This document shows positions 44,042 to 53,886 of a stretch of 64,000 nt of DNA, piece by piece; the stretch's first letter is position 1, and the number at the start of each line of letters is the position of its first letter. The notes beneath the pieces are model-generated. The model worked only from the letters and a program-made list of their open reading frames with translations. It ran no database searches and was not told the DNA's origin. The DNA is from Archangiaceae bacterium (GTDB lineage Bacteria > Myxococcota > Myxococcia > Myxococcales > Myxococcaceae). The stretch is from NCBI GenBank assembly GCA_016714225.1, contig JADJNS010000018.1, positions 248,001 to 312,000 of the forward strand, written 5' to 3'. The position numbers and the translations under genes were made by a program.

Positions 44042-45772
44042 TCAGTTCAGCGGCTTCGAGAAGATCGAGGGGTCGGAGATGAGCTCGGCGATGGCGTCGA
44101 GCAGGGGCCGGTCGGCGTCGGCGACGAGGCGCTGGACGGCCTGCAGGCGGCAGGCGTCTGAAGGCGCCTCGAGGCGCTGGAAGATGAAGCGCTGGGCGTG
44201 CCGCGTGAAGCAGGCGGTGCCGGCGGTCGATGAGGCGACCGCGGTGACCAGGTCATAGGCGTCGGAGACGCCCTGGGCCCTGCCGTCGAGGGTGAGCCGC
44301 GTCGACGCGTCGATGGGCAGCGCGCGAACCGGGGCGCCGCTGGGGTCGAAGATCTGCTCTTCGGTTCTCAGCCGGCCCAGCGGGTCGAAGCCCTCGAACG
44401 CAAACCCGTGCGAGTTGATGAGGCCGTGGCAGCCCATGCAGACGGTGGCCGCGGTCTGGTGGGTGACCGCTTCGCGGGTGGTGTGCTGGAGCAGCTCGTC
44501 GGGCGTGAACGCCTCGGCGCTGCGAATGCTGACGATCGACGGGTCGGGCAGGGGAATGTCGTTGCAGAGAATCAGCTTCGCGAAAGCGACGCCGCGGTGA
44601 ATCGGCGAGGCGCGCGGGGTCGAGCTGGCGAGCAGCGGGGCGCGCATCAGCAGGCCCTGCCGGCGGCCGGTGAAGGTGGCCGGGGCGCCGGGGCTCGCGG
44701 GCGGGTGCCCGTAGATGGCCGAGAGGCCCGGGTGCGAGGCGAGCGAGGCCTTCGAGGTGAGCAGCTCCTTGAAGCTGGCGCGCCGGTCGTAGACCTCGTA
44801 CTCGACGTAGGTGCCGGCTTCGTCGAGCATCGCCTGCGCGAGCCCCTGGGTCTGCACGCCCGCGGTGAGGGCGGCGGGCAGCAGCTCGATGCTGCTCAGC
44901 GCGTCTTGCTGCGACCAGCGCAAGATGCTGGCGCGCACCTTCTGCCGGCCCTTGGGGGTCTGCAGCAGCCGGGCGACCTGGGCCTTCACCTGCGCGACGG
45001 TGGCGAGCTCACCCGCGTCGGCGGCCGCCAGCAGCGCGGCGTCGGGCGTCGAGTCCATCGTCTGGTAGGCGATGCGCGCGGCCACCTCGTGGGGCGTGAG
45101 CTGCACCGCGTCGGCGGTGCCGCTCTTGCCGAGCTCGAGCACCCACAAGAACGACGGCGAGCTGAGGTGCAGGGTGAGAACCGTGCGCAGGTGGTCGGAG
45201 TACGCGCCCGTGCGGCCAGCGAGCTGGCGGGCGAACGCGAGCTCGTCGGCGCTCAGCGGCCGGCGCAGCACGCGGCGCGCGAAGCCGTTGAGGTACGTGT
45301 CGATGCAGCCGGCCGGCGGCGAGGCCTGCGTGGCGCAGGCACCGAACACCGCGCGCAGCCGCCCGGGGTCAGCGACCACCCAGGCCGCGACCGCCTTGGC
45401 GAGCTTGAAGTACGCCTCGACGCGCGGGCTGCTGATGCCGGTGGTGCGCGCGTGCGAGACCTTGTCGAAGGTGTCGGGCGAGAGCACGCTGAGCTCTGCC
45501 GAGACGGCGGTGAGCACGCCGGCTCCGAACAGGTCTTCGACGGTGTTCTGGTACTGGGCCTTGGTGAGCGTGTAGCTGAGCGAGGCCGCGGTCGCGCTCG
45601 GGTCTTTGCAGTCGAACGGCGGCGGCGGTGGCGTCACGGCGGGTGGCGGCGGCGGCTCGCCGGTCGGAGCAGGCGGAGTCGTCGACGAGGGCGGCGAGTG
45701 GCCCGGGGCGCCAGTGATGTCGCCGGTACAGCCGAGCATCACGGTCAACGCGAGCCACCGGGCAGAGGTCAT
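44042..45772 (-). CDS. DUF1592/DUF1588/DUF1585 exported haem protein
   Basis: 576 aa. Lipoprotein signal TVMLGCTGD, then a Pro-rich linker. Domains in order: DUF1587 (SYTLTKAQYQNTVEDLFG), DUF1595 (YLNGFARRVLRRPLSADEL), DUF1592 (RIAYQTMDSTPDAALLAAAD), DUF1588 (RRQGLLMRAPLLASSTPRAS), one CXXCH haem c motif (TVCMGCHGLINSHGFAFEGFD) and C-terminal DUF1585. The layout matches the family except that the N-terminal cytochrome domain is missing. Function unknown; likely an outer-membrane redox or binding protein acting with the DUF1552 partner. Start ATG 45770-45772. Head-to-head with the beta-helix lipoprotein at 45968. Confidence 0.85.
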   Translation of the reverse strand: MTSARWLALTVMLGCTGDITGAPGHSPPSSTTPPAPTGEPPPPPAVTPPPPPFDCKDPSATAASLSYTLTKAQYQNTVEDLFGAGVLTAVSAELSVLSPDTFDKVSHARTTGISSPRVEAYFKLAKAVAAWVVADPGRLRAVFGACATQASPPAGCIDTYLNGFARRVLRRPLSADELAFARQLAGRTGAYSDHLRTVLTLHLSSPSFLWVLELGKSGTADAVQLTPHEVAARIAYQTMDSTPDAALLAAADAGELATVAQVKAQVARLLQTPKGRQKVRASILRWSQQDALSSIELLPAALTAGVQTQGLAQAMLDEAGTYVEYEVYDRRASFKELLTSKASLASHPGLSAIYGHPPASPGAPATFTGRRQGLLMRAPLLASSTPRASPIHRGVAFAKLILCNDIPLPDPSIVSIRSAEAFTPDELLQHTTREAVTHQTAATVCMGCHGLINSHGFAFEGFDPLGRLRTEEQIFDPSGAPVRALPIDASTRLTLDGRAQGVSDAYDLVTAVASSTAGTACFTRHAQRFIFQRLEAPSDACRLQAVQRLVADADRPLLDAIAELISDPSIFSKPLN

Positions 45773-45967
45773 CGGCGCGTACAGGGCAACCGCCGTGCCG
45801 GCGGGTGGCGCTCAGTCAACGTCGCGGACGGCCAGGGAGGCTCACCTGTGGGGGCGTAACGCGCGGTTTGACAGTGGAGCGGACAGGGAAGTCTCACCCG
45901 GGGTGGACCCGCGGCCCACTTGCTTTACCCGCGGTCGGGTGGCGGGGCGGCGCGCTAAACTCGCGGC

Positions 45968-46936
45968 GTGCTCAGAGGGTCGGCCCAGCCAAGCGGACCA
46001 TTCTGTGGAGCCGATGCAGTATCCAATACTGCATTCGCTACACAGAATGGCCGGCGCCTCGGTGCTGCGCTGCTCGCGGCGCTCTGCGTCGGTGCTTCGG
46101 GGTGCCTGCAGCCGGTCTCGCTCGACGCGCTGGGCTTTCGCTGCCACCAGGACGCTGAGTGCGACGAGGCGACCCGCTGCGTGCAGGGGTTCTGCGCGCC
46201 GCCAGACGCCGGCACGCGCGACGCCGGCCCGCCGCAGGTCGGCGTGCCGCCGGGCACGGTGCTGAACCCGCTGCAGGGAGACCAGAGCTTCGTCACCGAT
46301 GGGCAGGTGATCGAAGCCAAAGACATCACCGGCTGCGTGACCATCGCCGCCTCGAACATCACGGTGCGCAAGTCGCGCATCACCTGCAACGGGTTCTACG
46401 GCATCACCATTCGGCCGCCGGCGACCGGCACGCGGGTCGAAGACGTCGAGCTGCGCGGCACGACCGCCGACGCGTTCGTGGCGTTCGAGGGGGCCGAGGC
46501 CACGCTGAGCCGCGTCGACATTCACGGCTTCAAGCGCGCGCTGGACCTGAGCAGCAACGTCACGGTCGAGGCCTCGTCGATTCACGACCTGCTCGGCGAC
46601 GGCGCCGCGGCGGTGGGGTGCGCGGGCGGAACCGGCCTGCACCTGCGCAACAACCGCATCGATCGCGGGCCGGCGAGCGGCGTGGGCCCGGCGCTTCGCT
46701 TCCAGACCGACAACGGCCCGCTGAGCGATGTGTGGCTCGAGGCCAACTTCCTCAACGGTGGGCCGTACACGCTCGAGGTGGTCGAGCGGGCGAACGGCGC
46801 GGTGACCGGGTTGCACGTGCTGCGGAACCGCTTCGGGCGAGACTTCGTCGACGGGCCGCTGCACCTCGGCGGCATCGCCGCGGCGGTCGACGTGAGCGGC
46901 AACGTGTTCGACGACACCGGCGAGGCGGTGCCGTGA
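45968..46936 (+). CDS. Beta-helix lipoprotein (paralogue B)
   Basis: 322 aa from GTG 45968. The lipobox LCVGASGC lies unusually deep (residue ~46), because a 53-bp palindrome at 45998-46050 is embedded in the 5' coding part; no internal ATG or GTG start exists before the hydrophobic helix. After a small Cys-rich stretch (CHQDAECDEATRCVQGFC), the C-terminus is a parallel beta-helix: TIAASNITVRKSRITC, GTRVEDVELRG, SNVTVEASSIHD. It shares ASNxTxRxSRI and VEDxEL motifs with the protein at 41500-42537, so they are paralogues on both sides of the DUF1552/DUF1592 genes. It overlaps the next gene by GTGA. Catalysis not predicted. Confidence 0.7.
   Translation: MLRGSAQPSGPFCGADAVSNTAFATQNGRRLGAALLAALCVGASGCLQPVSLDALGFRCHQDAECDEATRCVQGFCAPPDAGTRDAGPPQVGVPPGTVLNPLQGDQSFVTDGQVIEAKDITGCVTIAASNITVRKSRITCNGFYGITIRPPATGTRVEDVELRGTTADAFVAFEGAEATLSRVDIHGFKRALDLSSNVTVEASSIHDLLGDGAAAVGCAGGTGLHLRNNRIDRGPASGVGPALRFQTDNGPLSDVWLEANFLNGGPYTLEVVERANGAVTGLHVLRNRFGRDFVDGPLHLGGIAAAVDVSGNVFDDTGEAVP
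45998..46050. repeat. 53-bp imperfect palindrome at the 5' end of the beta-helix lipoprotein gene
   Basis: Arms of 25 bases centred on 46024. ATGCAGTAT (46014-46022) mirrors ATACTGCAT (46026-46034), and CCATTCTGTG (45998-46007) mirrors CACAGAATGG (46041-46050), with three imperfect pairs in between. It could be a MITE or REP-type insertion or a hairpin/operator. Confidence 0.75.
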
Positions 46937-47835
46937 AGCGCGCCGGGCTGGTGCTGGTGGCGGTGGTCGCCTGCGCGTCGCGGGTCAGCGCCGGAGTGGC
47001 CACCGAGCGCCTGACGAAGGCGCGCGCCGCGGCGGCCGAGGTGCAGTACCAGGCGGCGCTGCGCCTGGCGGCGCAGGCGATGGAGGCGGGCGACGCGTCG
47101 GTAGAAGAGGTGTGGCAGCTGCACGTGCTCGAGGCCGAGCTGTGGGCTGCGACCGGTGACGCGGCGGCGGCGACCCGCGCGTTCGCGGCGGCGCTCGCGC
47201 TGCACCCCGACTACCGGCCCGCCGCCGACGTGTCGCCGCGCATTCTCGAGCCGTACGAGCGGGCGCGCGCCGACTTCAAGGGGCCGCTGGCGGCGAGCAC
47301 GGCTCAGCGTCGGGTCGACGATGCGCGGGTGAGCCTGACGGTGCGGGTGGTGCACGACGCGCTGGGGCTGGTGCAGATCGTTCGGCTGGGCAGCGTGGCG
47401 GCGCAGCGGTCGAGCACCGACCGCGACGCGTACTCGGGTGAGGTCGCCTGCGCGGGCAGCTGCACGCTGAACGTGGCGCTGGTCGACGAGTGGGGCAACA
47501 CGCTGCACGGCGAGGTGGTGACGCTCGAGGTGGGGGTCGCGGCCGCGCCGGCCCAGGCGGTGGCGCCCGAGGTCGCCGCGCGGGCTCCGTTCTACCGGCG
47601 GCCGGGCCTGTACCTGGCGATCGCCGCGGTGGCGTCGCTGGCGGCAGGCGCGTACTTCGGGGCTCACGCGTTCAGCGAGCAGCAGCGGCTGGTGGCGCTG
47701 AACGCCGATCGGGGCAGCGGGTTCTACGCCGACGCGCTCGGCCTCGAGGCGAGCCGCAAGACGAGCTACGCCATCATGTGGGTCGGCCTCGGCGTCGGGG
47801 TGCTCGCGGGTGTCGGGGCCGGGCTGCTCTGGTAA
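46933..47835 (+). CDS. TPR-like exported protein with C-terminal membrane segments
   Basis: 300 aa. Signal peptide MKRAGLVLVAVVACASRVSAG. Residues ~25-110 are helical TPR-like repeats (YQAALRLAAQAMEAGDASVE, AATRAFAAALALHPDYRPA), then a beta-domain, then two hydrophobic helices (YLAIAAVASLAAGAYFGAHA near 215; YAIMWVGLGVGVLAGVGAGL at the end). This tetratricopeptide plus PEGA-like layout is common next to kinases in myxobacteria. GTG 46933 overlaps the previous stop by four bases, and the sigma-54 activator follows nine bases later, so it belongs to one transcript. Function unknown. Confidence 0.7.
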   Translation: MKRAGLVLVAVVACASRVSAGVATERLTKARAAAAEVQYQAALRLAAQAMEAGDASVEEVWQLHVLEAELWAATGDAAAATRAFAAALALHPDYRPAADVSPRILEPYERARADFKGPLAASTAQRRVDDARVSLTVRVVHDALGLVQIVRLGSVAAQRSSTDRDAYSGEVACAGSCTLNVALVDEWGNTLHGEVVTLEVGVAAAPAQAVAPEVAARAPFYRRPGLYLAIAAVASLAAGAYFGAHAFSEQQRLVALNADRGSGFYADALGLEASRKTSYAIMWVGLGVGVLAGVGAGLLW

Positions 47836-47844
47836 GGAGCAGGC

Positions 47845-49165
<1,321 letters not shown>

Positions 49166-49173
<8 letters not shown>

Positions 49174-50644
49174 CGAGCGCCTGGGCGCCTGGCGGCTGGT
49201 GGGGCTGCTCGCCCGCGGGGGCATGGCGGAAATCTGGGAGGCCGAGCGCGACGACGGGCTCACGGCCGCGGTGAAGCGGTTGCCGCTGAATGCCGAGGTG
49301 ACTCCGACCGCGACGCGGCGCTTTCTCGACGAGGGCAACCTCACCGTGCAGCTGGCGCACCCCAACATCGTGCGGGTGTTCGAGGTCGGCATCGAGCGCG
49401 ACCAGGCCTACCTCGCGATGGAGCGGCTCGAGGGGCTGCCGCTGTCGCGGCTGGTCGCCCGGCCTCGCCCGGTCGGCTTCGTGGTCGGCGTCGCGCTGCA
49501 GCTGCTCGAGGGGCTGGCGCACGCGCATGCTCCGCCGTTCTCGACCATTCACCGCGACATCAAGCCGTCGAACCTGTTTCTCACCCGAAGCGGCCGGCTG
49601 AAGATCATCGACTTCGGCATCGCCTCTTCGGCGGTGTTGGACTCGACCCGCACCGAGACGGGTCACTTTCGCGGCAGCATCTCGTACGCGGCGCCCGAGC
49701 AGGCGCGCGGCCAGCCGCTCGACGCCCGCACCGACCTGTATGCGTCGGGCGTGGTGCTGCGCGAGCTGCTCACCGGCAAGCGCATGTACGGCCAGACCCA
49801 CGAGGCCGAGCTGTTGGGGCAGCTGCTGTTCGCCCCGGTTGCTCCGCTGCTGAGCGTGCGCCCCGACGTGCCGCCGGCGCTCGCCGCCGCGCTCGACGCG
49901 GTGCTCGCGAAAGAGCCGGCGCAGCGGCCGGGCTCGGCGAAGGCGTGGGCAGAGACCCTGGTCGCAGCGCTGCGGCCGGAAGAGGCGTGGCCGCCCGAGC
50001 GGCTCGCGGCCGAGCTGGCCTCGGAGCTGGCCGCCGGGCCGGGGACGCGAACGTTCAGCGCCAGGGTGGTGGCGCCCGCTTCAGCCCAGGCCGTGGCGCC
50101 GGTGCTCGAGGCCGAGCTCGACGTCGAGCGCGTCGCGCCGCGAAGGGCGGGCCGGGCGGTGGGGCTCGGTGTGGCCGCGCTCGCGCTGGTCGGAGCCGTC
50201 GGCTTCGGCGCGCGCTCTCTGTGGGGCGGTGATGCCGAGCGCCGGCCGGCGGCGGGTGAGGCGATGCCGGCGCCGACGGCGGCGGCGGCCCCACAGCCGC
50301 CTGCGCCTCAGCCACCTGCGCCGCAACCGCCTGCACCACAGCCGTCTGCACCACAGGCTCCTCGGGCGGCGGTGGCGGTCACTGCGCCGCCGCCGGCGCC
50401 GGGCGTGAAGCCGAAGGCTCGCGCGAAGCCGGCGGTGGCCAGCGGGTTCGTCACGGTCGAGGTGAGGCCGGGCTGGGCGCAGATTTCGCTGAACGGTGAG
50501 GCGGTGGGCCCGTCGCCGGTCTACCGCCGGCAGGTGAACGCCGGCCGGCTGACGGTCGAGGGCGTGCGTGCCGACGGCTCGCGTCAGAAGCGCACCGTCG
50601 AGGTGGTACCGCAGCGCGAGGCGATCGTCGTGCTGCAGTGGTAG
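49166..50644 (+). CDS. Ser/Thr protein kinase with PEGA tail
   Basis: 492 aa. Kinase domain ~5-270: glycine loop LLARGGMAEIWEA, Lys in AAVKRL, HRDIKPSNLFL, DFGIAS (DFG), and APE in YAAPEQARG. Then a single hydrophobic helix (GLGVAALALVGAVGFGARSL, ~330), a Pro/Gln-rich linker of PPAPQ repeats, and a C-terminal PEGA domain (FVTVEVRPGWAQISLNGEAV). It is a membrane-anchored Hanks-type kinase with a sensing or scaffolding tail. Start GTG 49166 lies inside the end of the FHA activator gene (8-base overlap), implying coupled translation and a shared pathway. Stop TAG. Confidence 0.92.
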
Positions 50645-50711
50645 GCCGCCCGGGCCGTTACGGCGGGAGAGGGTTGACCTCCAGAGGACCCTCGCTGAGA
50701 CGAGACGACCA

Positions 50712-50936
50712 TCAATGCTCGCCCGCGTCCCGGTCGGTCAGAAGCGCGACTGCCATGGCCAGCGTCGATTCAGCTTCCGCAGGTCGGCGAGGGTGCACGT
50801 TGAGCGGTGGGCGACCGCGCCGCGGTGTCTTCGTGCGCGGCGGCGGCGCCTCCTGGCTTCGGGGCAGCTCCTCGCTCGAGTAACGCCGTGCGCCGAAAAG
50901 CGGGTGTGAGCAGGGGCGGGCTGGTCGCGTCGAGGG
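50712..50936 (+). repeat. Left outer imperfect inverted repeat
   Basis: Matches the reverse complement of 53688-53886 over about 200 bp. Shared blocks include GTGTCTTCGTG, CGGCGGCGGCGCCTCCTGG, AGCTCCTCGCTCGAG and AACGCCGTG, plus GGCGAGGGTG and GCGTCGAGG. Confidence 0.7.
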
Positions 50937-50981
50937 TCACTTCCGGCTGGAGCGCTGTCCCGCGCCGCGCCGCACTCCCGC

Positions 50982-51049
50982 TGAGACGAGACGTCTCGTC
51001 TCAGCCCCCCACGAATGCGTTCACCCTTGAGACGAGACGTCTCGTCTCA
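50982..51049. repeat. Palindrome array, left part (two units)
   Basis: Two perfect 22-bp palindromes at 50982-51003 and 51028-51049. Each is TGAGACGAGAC followed by its reverse complement. They are spaced 46 bp apart by a 24-base spacer, CCCCCCACGAATGCGTTCAC in its core. A half-unit TGAGACGAGACG lies at 50696-50707. Confidence 0.9.
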
Positions 51050-51124
51050 GCCCCCCACGAATGCGTTGTGAATGCTCGCCGCGTCCCTCCTGACGGCCGA
51101 GCGCGCGCCTGAAACAAGGCGCGC

Positions 51125-51484
51125 ATGAACCAGAAAGTCGAAGAGGTGAGGCTGGCGCTGGGCGGGACGAGGAACGCTCGGGGCTTTCGTAAGTTTACGA
51201 GCGAGGGGAAGGCCGCCGCGACGAGCTTCGCGCTCGAGAGGATTTCCGAGGGCGCGACCGCGTACGAGGTTGCCGAGGAGTTGGGAATCAACGGCTGGAC
51301 GATGCAGCGATGGCTGCAGAACCACCGTGCCGAGGGACAGCCACGTGAGGCATTCCATCACGTCGAGGTGCTGGCCTCGACGAAGGCGGCGTTGGTCCTG
51401 CGCGGCGCATGTGGGGTGAGTGTCGAGGGGCTCTCGGTGGAACAGCTCGCGAAGCTTCTTCGGGAGTTGTCGTGCTCGGCCTGA
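51125..51484 (+). CDS. tnpA: IS66 accessory protein TnpA (HTH)
   Basis: 119 aa. Helix-turn-helix of the transposase-8/IS66 OrfA type: EGKAAATSFALERISEGATA, YEVAEELGINGWTMQRWLQ. The C-terminal ASTKAALVLRGACGVSVEGL matches IS66 TnpA (LxGVxVEGLSxxxLAxLLRxL). First gene of the IS66; its stop overlaps the tnpB start by 13 bases. Confidence 0.85.
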   Translation: MNQKVEEVRLALGGTRNARGFRKFTSEGKAAATSFALERISEGATAYEVAEELGINGWTMQRWLQNHRAEGQPREAFHHVEVLASTKAALVLRGACGVSVEGLSVEQLAKLLRELSCSA

Positions 51485-51836
51485 GTCGAAGGCTGCGGGT
51501 GTTCGCGTACGGCGTGCCGACGGACATGCGGAAGTCGTTCAACACGCTGTCGGCGCTCGTCTTGAGCATGGGCCACGAGGTGGCTGCCGGCGACGTCTTC
51601 GTCTTCGTCGGAGGGGCAGACGGCGGGCGAAGGTGCTGTGGTTTGACGGCACCGGGCTGTGCTTGTTGGCAAAGCGACTCGAGAAGGGACGCTTCGCCGC
51701 ACTCTGGGAGAAGCGCGAGCTGACATCGAGCGAGCTCGTGCTGTTTCTCGAGGGCAGCGAGGCGGTAGGCCGCATCGCGCTGTCGCCGCCACAGTTCGAC
51801 CTCGAGAGCGAAGGTCGCGTCACATTTTCGAGCTGA
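51472..51836 (+). pseudogene. tnpB: IS66 accessory protein TnpB, frameshifted
   Basis: The length of 365 bases is not a multiple of three. From GTG 51472 the frame reads RLRVFAYGVPTDMRKSFNTL, then GDVFVFVG. After about 51621-51627 the IS66 TnpB sequence continues one frame over as AKVLWFDGTGLCLLAKRLEK and GRFAALWEKR to TGA 51834-51836. One missing base in GGCGGGC (restoring DGRAKVLWFDG) gives a 121-aa product. Programmed frameshifting at this site is not usual in IS66, so this is a mutation or sequencing error; loss of TnpB would impair transposition. Confidence 0.8.
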
Positions 51837-51875
51837 GAGGCGGTCGAGAAATACGGCAGCGCCGATAATGCGCTC

Positions 51876-53357
51876 GTGCGCATCGAGGGCGAGCAGGACA
51901 TCGAGCAACTGCGAGCAAAGGCCCTGGTCCTGCTGCAGGAGAACGAGCGGCTCTCGAAGAAGATGGCGGAGCTGCTGAAAGAGAACCTCTCGCTGAAGGG
52001 CATGTCGCCGCAGCAGCTTCAACAGGCGCTTGCGCTCATCGACGAAGAGCTGAACAAGACGAAGGCTGAGCCGGAAACGCGCTCGCCGTCTTCTGAGCGG
52101 CGTGGCGACTCAAGCGGCGGGGGCGCGAAGAAGGCGCAGACGGGCCACGGCCCCAAGGCGCAGCCCAAGCTCGAGGTGGTGACACAGGTGCACGAGCTCG
52201 ACGCGCCTGACCAGCAATGCGCCGAGTGCGGCGGCCAGCTCGAGTGCTGGGAGGGCCAAGACGACGAGACGGAAGAGGTCGACGTCATCGAGCGGCACTT
52301 CGTGCTGAAGAAGCACGTGCGGCGGAAGTATCGCTGCAAGTGCGGCTGCATCGAGATGCCGGACATGCCGGCGCGCCTGGTGCCCGGCGGCCGCTACTCG
52401 AACGACTTCGCCGTCGAGGTGGCCGACGACAAGTACAACAACCACCTGCCGCTCGAACGCCAAGCACGGAAAATGGCGAGCGAGGGACTCGACGTCGACA
52501 ACCAGACGCTGTGGGACCAGGTGCTCGCGCTCTCGCGAAAGCTCGAGCCTGCGTGGGAAGAGCTGCTGCGCGACGCCATTCGGCAGTCGACCGTGGGCTT
52601 CGACGAGACCCGGTGGGAAGTGCTCACCAAGGGCAGCGCGTCTAAGAAGAGCTGGACGATGTGGCAGCTGTCGACCCACCACAGCATTTATTTCACCGTG
52701 GCCGAAGACCGTGACGCTGCCGCGGGCAATGCGCTGCTGAACGGCTTCAAGGGCATCGCGCTCGGCGACGCGGCCATCGTGCACAAGTCGATGGCGAGAG
52801 ACGGCGACTTCCGCCTCGCCTTCTGTTGGGCGCACGGCCGCAGGAAATTCATCGAGGCCGAGTCGAATGACCCGGTGCGCGCGAAGCAATTTCTCGACAT
52901 GGCTGCCGAGCTCTTCGCCATCGAGGCGCAGGCCCCGCCAGGCCCCGACGGCGATGAGCTGCGCCGAAAGCTGCGGAACGAGAAGTCGAGACCGGTGGTG
53001 AACCGCATCAAAGAGTGGCTCATCGGGCAGCGCTTTCTGCCCGGCAGCGCCATCGGCACCGCCATCAAGTACATCGCCGGCCACTGGGACGGGCTCATCG
53101 TCTTCCTCGACGAGCCCGCAGTGCCTATCGACAACAATCGAACCGAGCGCGGCTTCAGAGGTCCGGCCATCGGGCGAAACAACTTCTACGGCTCACACAG
53201 CAAGCAGGGCACGAAGGTCGCCGCCATCTTCTACAGCCTCATCGAGACCGCGAAGCTGAACCGGGTGTCGCCGAAGCGCTACTTGAAGGTCGCGCTCGCG
53301 GCCGCGCTCGCCAACGCGCGCATTCCGCTGCCCTTCGAGCTCAAGCCGGAAGCCTAA
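51876..53357 (+). CDS. tnpC: IS66 transposase TnpC
   Basis: 493 aa, full length. N-terminal leucine-zipper helix (LRAKALVLLQENERLSKKMA) and zinc finger with CAECGGQLEC and CKCGC. DDE catalytic core: Asp in STVGFDETRWEV, second Asp region ALGDAAIVHKSMA, and Glu in DNNRTERGFRGPAIGRNNFY. The C-terminal IS66_C segment includes KVAAIFYSLIETAKLN. Start GTG 51876; stop TAA. Appears intact and probably active. Confidence 0.92.
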   Translation: MRIEGEQDIEQLRAKALVLLQENERLSKKMAELLKENLSLKGMSPQQLQQALALIDEELNKTKAEPETRSPSSERRGDSSGGGAKKAQTGHGPKAQPKLEVVTQVHELDAPDQQCAECGGQLECWEGQDDETEEVDVIERHFVLKKHVRRKYRCKCGCIEMPDMPARLVPGGRYSNDFAVEVADDKYNNHLPLERQARKMASEGLDVDNQTLWDQVLALSRKLEPAWEELLRDAIRQSTVGFDETRWEVLTKGSASKKSWTMWQLSTHHSIYFTVAEDRDAAAGNALLNGFKGIALGDAAIVHKSMARDGDFRLAFCWAHGRRKFIEAESNDPVRAKQFLDMAAELFAIEAQAPPGPDGDELRRKLRNEKSRPVVNRIKEWLIGQRFLPGSAIGTAIKYIAGHWDGLIVFLDEPAVPIDNNRTERGFRGPAIGRNNFYGSHSKQGTKVAAIFYSLIETAKLNRVSPKRYLKVALAAALANARIPLPFELKPEA

Positions 53358-53430
53358 GTCGACATCGACCAGCGGCGATCGCGCCGACCTGCCACCGGGA
53401 CGCGGCGAGCATTCACAATGCGTTCACCCT

Positions 53431-53580
53431 TGAGACGAGATGTCTCGTCTCAGCCACGGTGCGTTCACCCTTGAGACGGGATGTCTCGTCTCAGCCCCCC
53501 ACGGTGCGTTCACCCTTGAGACGGGATGTCTCGTCTCAGCCCCGGTGCGTTCACCGCCTGAGACGGAACGTCTCGTCTCA
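53431..53580. repeat. Palindrome array, right part (four units)
   Basis: Units at 53431-53452, 53472-53493, 53517-53538 and 53559-53580. They are variants of the 22-bp palindrome (TGAGACGGGAT then GTCTCGTCTCA, and so on) at 41, 45 and 42 bp periods. The spacers repeat GTGCGTTCACC. They were continuous with the left units before the IS66 inserted. Confidence 0.9.
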
Positions 53581-53687
53581 CCGAGGGTCCTCTGCAGGCT
53601 CGTCGACGCGAGGCGGGTACCGCTTTGAGGGGACAGGAAACGCAGCCTGCCGCGCGAGGGACCGTGGGGCTGTGCGGGTGCGGTTCT

Positions 53688-53886
53688 CCTCGACGCGAAC
53701 GGACCAACGCCTGTTCCCACCCGCTTTTCGAGGCACGGCGTTGCTCGAGCGAGGAGCTACCCCAACCCAGGAGGCGCCGCCGCCGTGCACGAAGACACCT
53801 CCGATGCGCTCGCCCGCCGCGCAACGCACACCCTCGCCGAGCTGCAGAAGATGAATCGACAGCGCCCGGGACGCGGCGAGCATTCA
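53688..53886 (-). repeat. Right outer imperfect inverted repeat
   Basis: Inverted partner of 50712-50936. It ends in GGGACGCGGCGAGCATTCAC (53867-53886), a third full copy of the IS66 terminal-repeat 20-mer. The IS66 end sequence therefore also occurs at the outer border. Confidence 0.7.

Larger units (their letters stand above)
51068..53416 (+). mobile_element. IS66-family insertion sequence with target duplication
   Basis: 2349 bp. Terminal inverted repeats are GTGAATGCTCGCCGCGTCCC at 51068-51087 and its perfect complement at 53397-53416. The 8-bp direct repeat AATGCGTT lies on both sides (51060-51067 and 53417-53424), the target size expected of IS66. It carries tnpA, a frameshifted tnpB and an intact tnpC. 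The target is the spacer of the palindrome array: removing the element and one AATGCGTT restores the 46-bp period. The near-perfect ends indicate a recent insertion. Confidence 0.92.

Noticed and set aside
50982..53580. CRISPR array (regular 22-bp repeats and ~24-bp spacers)
   Set aside because: The spacers are nearly identical to each other, the repeat is a full palindrome, and no cas genes are near. It is a tandem palindrome repeat, not CRISPR.
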